Of a stretch of DNA of 64,000 bases, positions 52,301 to 61,300 are shown piece after piece. The stretch comes from Rhabdornis inornatus (lineage: Eukaryota > Chordata > Aves > Passeriformes > Rhabdornithidae): assembly GCA_013397075.1 (NCBI GenBank), contig VWZS01010887.1:208997-272996 (forward strand), in the 5' to 3' direction. The notes under the pieces were generated by a model. That model was given only the letters and a program-made list of their open reading frames with translations. It did not search any database and was not told where the DNA came from. The first letter of the stretch is position 1. Every line of letters starts with the position of its first letter. Made by a program: the position numbers and the translations under genes.

Positions 52301-55300
52301 TGTCTGAGGTAAGTGATAGCACAATGTATCATTTTGTCAAAAAATTTGTGAACACGGAAGTCTATCAAAAAAGTTGCTATCAGTAACAGGAATGAAAAGA
52401 ACTGATGTAGGAAGCTCTATTTCCCCCATTTATTTTCTTCCTGTGAAGAGTCAATTTAAATCAACTTAATACTAATGAGTTTAAAAATATGAGCTAATTT
52501 TTGACTCTTTGACTTCTCATCCTACATGGATATAGGGCACATTAATATGTGGGAGTGACTTAAATGCAGAAAATTATTTACATTCAGCTAGTGAAAGTTT
52601 GATTTGAAAGAATTTCCTATCAGATAGAATCAAAGGAGACAGCGACACCAAGTTTACAGGGAGTCATTTGAACATCTGTTCAATATGACAAAAAGTTAAC
52701 TTAAAGACAAAGGGGAAGGGGCAAAGACAACTGTAATAACTCAAAGCAAATGCCAGCAGGTAAATGCTGACAGGAACATACTAACATACAGAGAACATTA
52801 TTGTCATGTCCCTATTGTTCACACTACTAACCCAATACAGATTAATTGTACAAAACTGAGACTACACTGCATGATACATGGGCAAAGAACCAGTCAATAA
52901 AATACACTCAGCATTTTCATCACACTCTAAGCTTGCCCAAATATCTCTATTGCTCTGACTGTGAAAGGATTGAATACTTCAAACACCACACATTTTTAAA
53001 GTCCAGAGGAGCAGAAGACTTTTATCCCCATACAAATTGAACAGTCACTCTCTTCACATGCACACACGGGACAGAAGAAAAGAACTGCCTTCAACATTTA
53101 AGTTTGATCGCCAGACAGAAAGAAACACACAAATGTGCACACAAGCACACACACAGCTGGTATGTACAGTTTCACATCTGCACAACTGTTTAATGCCATG
53201 TATGAAGGAAGCAAGGGTTATTTCTTGTTGTGCTTTTTTTTCCCCCTTTAAAATATTTCACAGTCAGCAAGAAGAAAATTTCTATGGAGCATACACGATT
53301 TAGTGTATGGTAACCAGGTAAACAGAGTGACAGATATGTAGTATTTGAATAGCTGAATTATTGGAATTTAAAAAAGAAGAAATTATATTATTAGATTGCT
53401 TATATATTTTCTTTGGGGTTTTTTAATATGCACTTTGTGTTCGTAGCAATTACAATACCTTTTAAATAACTTTTTGTGAGCTCATTCATCTTCCAGGATA
53501 ATGCCTTTATCATATGAAGGTGGAACAGACCTGTGCAAATTTTTGGAGGAGTAAGAGTAAAGTTGATTCTGATATACATCTTCTCTCCCCACAGATGCAC
53601 GGGAACCTCTTTCTTTTGTGATCTGAATGTTAATAGAAGGCTAGCAAACAAAACACTGAAATCACCTTGCTCTTTTCCATGGAGAAGGTTACAATTGTTT
53701 CCCTACATTGCACAGGAGATGAAACTTGAAGGTAGACTGAAGTCTGACCATTAGCTAAATCTGTGCATTTCAAATCTCAAGCAAGTCATACTTACTTGCT
53801 CTAGCTGTCATTAGCCACAGCACAAATAACTGTATTTAAACACCTCAGAACCAAAAACTAGCTACTCCACACCTTCTCCCAGAATATCAGCCTTGCAGCA
53901 CTACCAGCAAGTGCCCTGAGTCAACAGTGGGAACTGAGACTTCTACCTGCGTGAAGCAGGCAAGTAGTCTGCTGCATAGCCATGGAACACCTTTCAGAAA
54001 CAAATGGTGAGGCTTTCATGATGAGACACAAAAGGCTGTGTAAGGAATTGAGCCAATAAAAAAATTAACATTGAAGTTTCAGAGCTATTGCCTCTATGTT
54101 CTTAGAGAAAACATGGAAGAACTAGGAATCATTTAAGGTAAGGAGTATCTAAGGAGTTTCTGTCAAATACTATCATGATGAAGGCTAAGGACTCAGTTCC
54201 ACAGATCTGAATCAGACATGAACTAATACTGATGCTCTCTCTGTGACAAATATTGGAAACAGAATTCTATCACTATATCAGAAATGTGTGTCTGCTAAAA
54301 TACAGAAGAAAAGTTCATACATTCCCCTAATAACCAAATAAGTTGTTTCAATAATTCAAATTAAGTTATAACCAGAAAGAAGATAACTGATGCACAAAAG
54401 GCATGAACAGCAAAACAACATGAACAAGCCAAATGAAACTGTTTTCCCCAAAACGGTATCACAATTTTACATGGCATATTCTGCATAAATCCTGAAATCT
54501 TTAAAGAGCTTGTGCACAAAAAGGGTTTGGTAGAGATGTCATGCTGGAACTGAAATGTTAAAAATTATTTCAAGACCCTTTAGTTGAACTTATCCAAGAA
54601 GTTGGGCCTGAAAAATCACAAAATTAGACCCAGACAAATACACACATATTTTTTTTGTTTTACCTTGCTGCGTTGTGATCCTGTCACCTTAAGGAAGGGC
54701 AAGGACAAGAAGCGAAATAGCAATAAGAAAAAGAAGTCCAAAATGTTTTTTTGCAGGTGACTGACCAAATACATACACAAAATTGTCTTTTGAACATATA
54801 AATACATTATTTAAACATAAGTTCACAGCTACAGGAAAAATAATAAAGAGAAACAAACGAATAGGATCTTCTCTCAAGACTAAAAAATCGAATGCTGAGC
54901 AAAGAACCCATTATAATTTAGGTAAGGAGCACTAACAAATTCCTTACTGACAATTTTTTTCATACATCTCAATGACTTCCTATTTAACGATTTTCATATC
55001 TATAAGCATGAGGCTTTTGATATCTAACAAGCATGTAGAGGCTAACTGATAAGAGCATATAGGAATTAATATTTTTTGTCAATGGTAAGTTACAGACTGT
55101 ATTTCCAGAGGAAAAGAAAGAAAAAACTCAGAAAAACCCATTGAAATTTGGATTCATACTGAGATATTTACCAAGAAACAGAAGTTTATAGACTGAGTAT
55201 AATACTTGTATCTCAACTGGACTTCTGAGTGATTGAAAAGAATTTAGTATTGATATTCTTTCTGATTTCTTTATACAGTCAAATAGGGAATATGTACTTA

Positions 55301-58300
55301 AATAATTCAGTGCTATATCATGCAGCATCATGTAGAAAACATACAGAACATTCTATGTCTATAAAACAATGGAGTAAAAGTAAACAGGACCCAAACCACT
55401 CCTTAACAATCAGAATAGCATAAATAGTTTTACAGCAAATCAATCAGTATATTTAGAATTTTTTTAAAGAAACCATAAAAGTGTTTATTTCATGTTTCTG
55501 TGTTTTAGTAGAGATATGAAATGTAAGTACTAATTGATTTGAAAGACAAAAGAGACACCTTTTAATGTCAGAATCATAATATGCCAAAAAACATTAAAAT
55601 ATTTAAAAAATTAAAGAGCTAATTCCCTCAGTGCCCCTCAGAAGAGAAAAAAAATCTTACAAACACTATTTTATTAATGGAAAAAGAGAGACAGATCCCA
55701 GAGCAAGCACATGACAAGGACTCAACACTTACACTTGTAATCAACTCATATGTATCCTTAAACAGTGATGAGCAGTAAAAATTCAACATTAAACAGCAAT
55801 AAATATAGATTTCCTATTCTCAACACAAGCAAAAATCTTAGCAGTACCAATGAAGAGAAGTTCACATTTTATTAAGAAGCACTAATATATATATGTGAAC
55901 ATAAAACTACTGTATGAATTACTGGTACTGAATATAAATGACTATTGCAAAAAGTAGTACTATAGTATCTTAAGAATCCAAACTAAAGGTAGGGCAGAAA
56001 ATTTAACAGATACAGTCTGTTATTATCAGACTTTTAGAATAAGTTACTATCTGTAATATGCAAATAAAAAGTTAAACAAGATAAATATGTAAGATCCACT
56101 AAATTATTGTCCAATTAATCTTATGTTATGTAATACTGTGCATGTTTTTGTTTCACTAATATTAATCTGGGGACTCATATCTGCCATATTCAGCTTGTGA
56201 CATGCAGTTCACTGGCATAATAAGCTGCAGTAAGCCACAAACCAAAAAACATAAATGTCAGCTGGAAGCTATGAAATAATGTCTAACATGACAAGAAAAA
56301 CAAAACAAGTATATAATCTTACCTCAAAACTCTTCACTTCTTCTTCACCATCATCATCTTCTTCATCATGGCAGCTCTGATACCACGTAGAAAGAAAAAA
56401 ATTGCTGATAACTCGCAACTTACTGGTAACACTTTACAAATTATTTATCTTGATCTTCTTCACTAACTTAATTAAAACACAATATAAGCAATAGGTGTCA
56501 AACAAGTTACCTTTGCCATAATGTCAGCATAAGCCATATACAGGAAATCTTCTTCCAGTTTGCTGAAGAGAGGGAAGGCAAAATGAGGAAGATTAGAGTC
56601 ATTACAGAAGAACCAAAATGCCAAAATATTTTTAAACATCTTAAAAATATTTTAAAATAATTTCTATGCTCATAAATAATTACAAAAACATTTTTGGAAA
56701 ATGAAGACTTGATTAACTTATACAAATAGAAAAGTATAGCCAGCTACAAACACAGTACTCAGAAATTCATAAACACCTCCTAGTAAAGTGAATATAGTTA
56801 ATTTTTAATTATATTTAGAATATATTACATATTCAGAATGTAATTGTCAATATGGAACACAGACAGAAGATAGAAGAGTAGTGAGCCCTGAACCCAGCAT
56901 CCAAACCGGAAAAGTCATGTTAAAATCTCTACATACCACGAGCTAAAGAGGTTTGAGTGTAACTCAAACTCACCGTGTGTTCATACGCACGTTTTGGCCT
57001 AGCTTATGCAATCTCACTTGAAAAGAGACACATATGACTTCAAATACAGGAGTAATCTGAAAATCTGCATACACTCTGTAGCCTCTCACACCATCCCTAC
57101 CATTTTTCAGTCAAGGCTGTTCGACTGAATAGCAGAATAAGTTGATGTAAAGGATCAACTCTTTTAATACTTTCATCTTCTTCTGGTGGTTCCTCTCCAG
57201 GTTTCTTTAGGGAAAAAAAAAGAAATTTTAAAAATATATTCAATTATCTATAGTGAACAATGTTTTACTCTGTGCAATTTACTAAACATTAAATACGAAC
57301 ATATTTAATCTTGGAAAATCAGGAGTAAGCAACTTCCAAGCAAAACATGTCAAAATTGAACCCTGACTGTGTTTATGACCATGAAGACTTACAAGGATGA
57401 TACCACTTGCAAAGCTTTGGATTTCCTCTCCGCATAAAAATCAACCCTCTTCCCTAGATTCTGAAAATAACTTCCCTCTTTTCCTCTCTTATCCAAAACT
57501 AGTTGCAACCAGATGCCATCATTTACTATTATATTGTCTGTTGCTATGTTATCCAGCTTCATCAGATAAAAATGAGAACCCCATTTCAAGACTGTGCTAG
57601 GTATAATGTTCACTGAGAAACTGAGAGACCTTGAGGGAGAAGAAATCCAAACCTGAAGCTTACCAGCAGTTTTAGACACAAGGAGCTCTATCTACCAACA
57701 ACAGTAATGTTGGCAGGATGTAGAATTTTAGGAGATGACAAATCAATAATGTAAAAAAATAATATATATGATTCAATAATATAGATAAATGCAAAAATAG
57801 GTTTTTGCCTTTTTTCATCTGGTTATTTTGCTTTCAATTTTAGACAGCTCTAGTTGGCTTTCTTTGAAAGAAAAATGTAGTCTTAAATACTATAATGACA
57901 ACAACCAAAGCAGTGTTCTGAAAAGCACCTATACAAATTTGTCCTCTGACTCCTTATTGTTTGCCAAAAGACATTTCAGAAAGTAAGTTTTACCTATCAA
58001 GTTACTAGCAAAATTGCTTCATCCACTCTTTTCTTTGAAGAATCTGGTAGTTCAAAAAAAATTGGTTGCATAAAGTATGCCCACTCTTCCTCCTTGTTTT
58101 TATCTAGCACTATACACCAAAATACAGATAAAAAGAATTCCACGCATCGATAAGACAGCACAAGTAATACATTATTATATTGCCATATGCTATATATTAA
58201 GCAATAAGGATGGGTTGGCCACTTCAGAGATACAAGTAAACTGTATTGTTGTCTACTAAGAAAACAAATTTCACATGCCAAACAGATTCCTGTGGGAATG

Positions 58301-61300
58301 CTTCCAGATTGTAAATACAACTATTTCTGTGGGCCTGTGAAGTCCACTTTTCCCACACAGCTGTGCCGAACATGACTGGTTGCAGTTGAGAATTCCCTTC
58401 AGCTGACATCTATGCACAATGGTTGTTTCATATGCGACTCTATAATGACCATACAAGGATCATTTCACATTTTTCAGTGTGTGATAATATTTACTGTATC
58501 AATAACAAGACTAGAACAATTATGGATGTCTTCACCTGCTCTTTATTTCAATCTTGTTTAGAACACTGACCTTTCTCTTTAATTAACTGGCAATATTCTG
58601 TACTTCATAATGTTATCAACCAGAGTATCTCCCTAATTCTATAAAAACTGATGAAACAAAAGGGCAGAAGTTGTGTTAGTGTGTTACTAGTTTACACAGA
58701 TATATTGAAATTAAATGGAGGATCAAATTCACCAATGACTGAGTTAAGTAGAACTCATTATTAAGCACAGCATGAACACTAGAATCAATGATTTTCTGAC
58801 ATTTCTGGGAAATAAGCATGCTTAATTTTCAACGTCTTGAGACATTTGCCCTATACTTATTTAAGTTTAAAAAAAAAAGCTTTACCTGAATGTAACATAA
58901 GAGAGTAAAACAAATAGGTCAGGTAAGTTGTAGCTGCTATTTCTAAATCTTGAAGACTTAAAAAATATCCTATAAAATCTAATTGTATTATTATTGTTAT
59001 TATTTTATATAATCTGGATGTCTATTAAACACACTGTTCTGACAAGTTACTATGTTCACTAACATCTACCAATTAAACAAGTCAACAATTAAGTCAAATA
59101 AGCTTAAGTGTTCATATAACCTTACACTTTATTTAAGCAGAAACATTTTTACAATTAATAAAAATGTTGAATACCTTATGATGCTAACATCAAATATCAA
59201 GTCTAGTTCCCTCAGAGGCTTTATCTGTTGACTCTCAATTAAGAATCAGCACAATTAAGCTCCTCAAAAAGAGCACAAGTGTATACTTTTCTGCTTTAAT
59301 TTCTCAAGTGGAAGGAGTTCCACTTTTGTGTAACAGACTTAAGCACAGATGATTCTGGAGGGAACAAAACTGCAAGTGTAAGTTCAATTCTTTGCTTTTA
59401 TGTGATGGAAATGCTCAATTCCCACATTCCAGAAAAAGCTCTTACCACCAGTCTATAAATTGCCAGGATCTGGCAAAGTCAGGAAGAAAGCAGCTTTGAC
59501 TGTATTTGTTCCTTTAAATAATTTAACTTAGCAGAAAAGAATGGTCAAGGTTCTCAGTACTGAGAATGAACTCACTATGGCGTAAAAGATTGTAGTGTAT
59601 GAACTACAGAGAATTAAAGGACAGGAACCTCGCCTATAGTTTCTGGATCCCGGATTGATTAATTTTCCTATTTAATATGTGAACAGTCCAGAAACTTCAG
59701 ACAACCCTTCAAGAATACATCAGAGAGGCCAAGGCTCCTCCTTTCTCCCCTTTCAGATGAGTTCTGCTAACCTAGCCTAGACTGTAATCCCATCTTGACA
59801 GTTCAATAAACTTTTAATTCCTTGCTAAACCAGGGTATAGTTTCCCTAAGAGGAACCTTCACCAGCAACACAACCACGTTTTTCATTATGTCCACAAAGC
59901 ATTCTGTGTCAGCTACACAAAGCTGAAACTCAAACTCTCACTCTTCTGAGTGCTCTAAGGCAGCATGAATGTGATACAAATTTATTTAAAAGACAGATGG
60001 AGTTTTGTGTGCTCTTTTGAATGAAAGGTGCAGTACATCTTTCCCCAAGAGAGCAATGGAAACACATATATCCATATGTTTGAGGAATTACAAGGGAATT
60101 CCTGTGGTTTTTTTTTTTTAATAAAGGATGATATAAAAGCCAGGTCAGTCTGTTTCTGTCTTCCCTGTGAGAGCTTTTCACCCAAGCTTCCAGTTGGCAA
60201 GGAGTTATTAATAAACTTAACAAATATATAGGTTCATCGTGGAGGTAAGGAGATAATCCTTCATGTCAGTGTAGCCAAATTACCATGGTGAATTATTTCT
60301 TTACGTGTACACACCTGCACATGCATGCACACATGCAAAGGTCTATGATGTTCCACTGCACACTCATACTTCCAACTGCCAAAATATAATTATTTTAGAG
60401 ACGGAACCCACGCTACTTAAAACACCTGCATTGTGTTGGGGAACATAAGGATATCAGTTTAAAAGGCTGTATACAAAGTAAATGTTTGTAGAAGTTTCCT
60501 GTTTTTTCAAAAGGCTTGTTCATGCAATAAGGATGCCACAAGAAATTAATCCTGCATGTGTGCTGGCAAAACTTCCACAGTCTGCCTGTGTTGAGCTCAT
60601 TGCTGCTGATTCCCCTTTCACTATTTTGATCCTAATTTTAAAATTTGTTTACAACTTGAGTAGCTGGTTTTAAGTATAAACTTTAAGGAGTAAAAGCAGA
60701 TTATTACTTTTTTCTAATAGAAATAATACAGTTAGCTTCCTCTCTCTGTTGCACAGAGCAGGCTCTCCTTACAATAAAAAGATTTCAGACTCTGTTCTGT
60801 TGGACCTCCCAGAGACTGAATCAGTTCTAGCAATAGTTCTTGCCCAAGCTGTGAAAAACCTTTCAGAGAGAAAATTGTAAGGGATGAGGACCCCAGATTT
60901 AAATGAAAATCACCATAGGTATTTACAAGGCTAAAGACAAGGCTCTAACACTTCACCACTGGGAAAAATCTTCATGTCCCTGACAAGAGAATTCTTCTGT
61001 GAAGAAGCAGACCGACAGCTTCTAAGGAACTGACTGATCTAAGACTAGATTCCTCTAGTTTCATATTCTAACCTTTTGACTTAAATGGCTTTAATGTGGA
61101 TTATGTAGTCCTCAAATACACAAAGGTTAGCTGCAAAACAGGAGGGAATAGTTGTTCCATTTCTCCACAGGGCAAAAGATAAGAGAGGGGAATGACAACA
61201 ATTGATATGTAATTTAGAAAGAAAGCTTTATAAAAGGTTACTGAAGCCCTGAAGCAAACAACCTGAGGGGATTTTGGAATCTCCATCGAGTGTAATTTTT

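Larger units (their letters stand above)
48691..56322 (-). other. RYR2: RYR2 intron 80
   Basis: GT-AG intron of 7632 bp. It holds (CA)n at 50070-50107, an A/C tract at 50519-50577, a 38-bp tandem duplication at 51188-51263 and a CR1 tail at 51937-51993. An open frame at 50790-51086 with a hydrophobic start is not supported as a gene. Confidence 0.9.
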
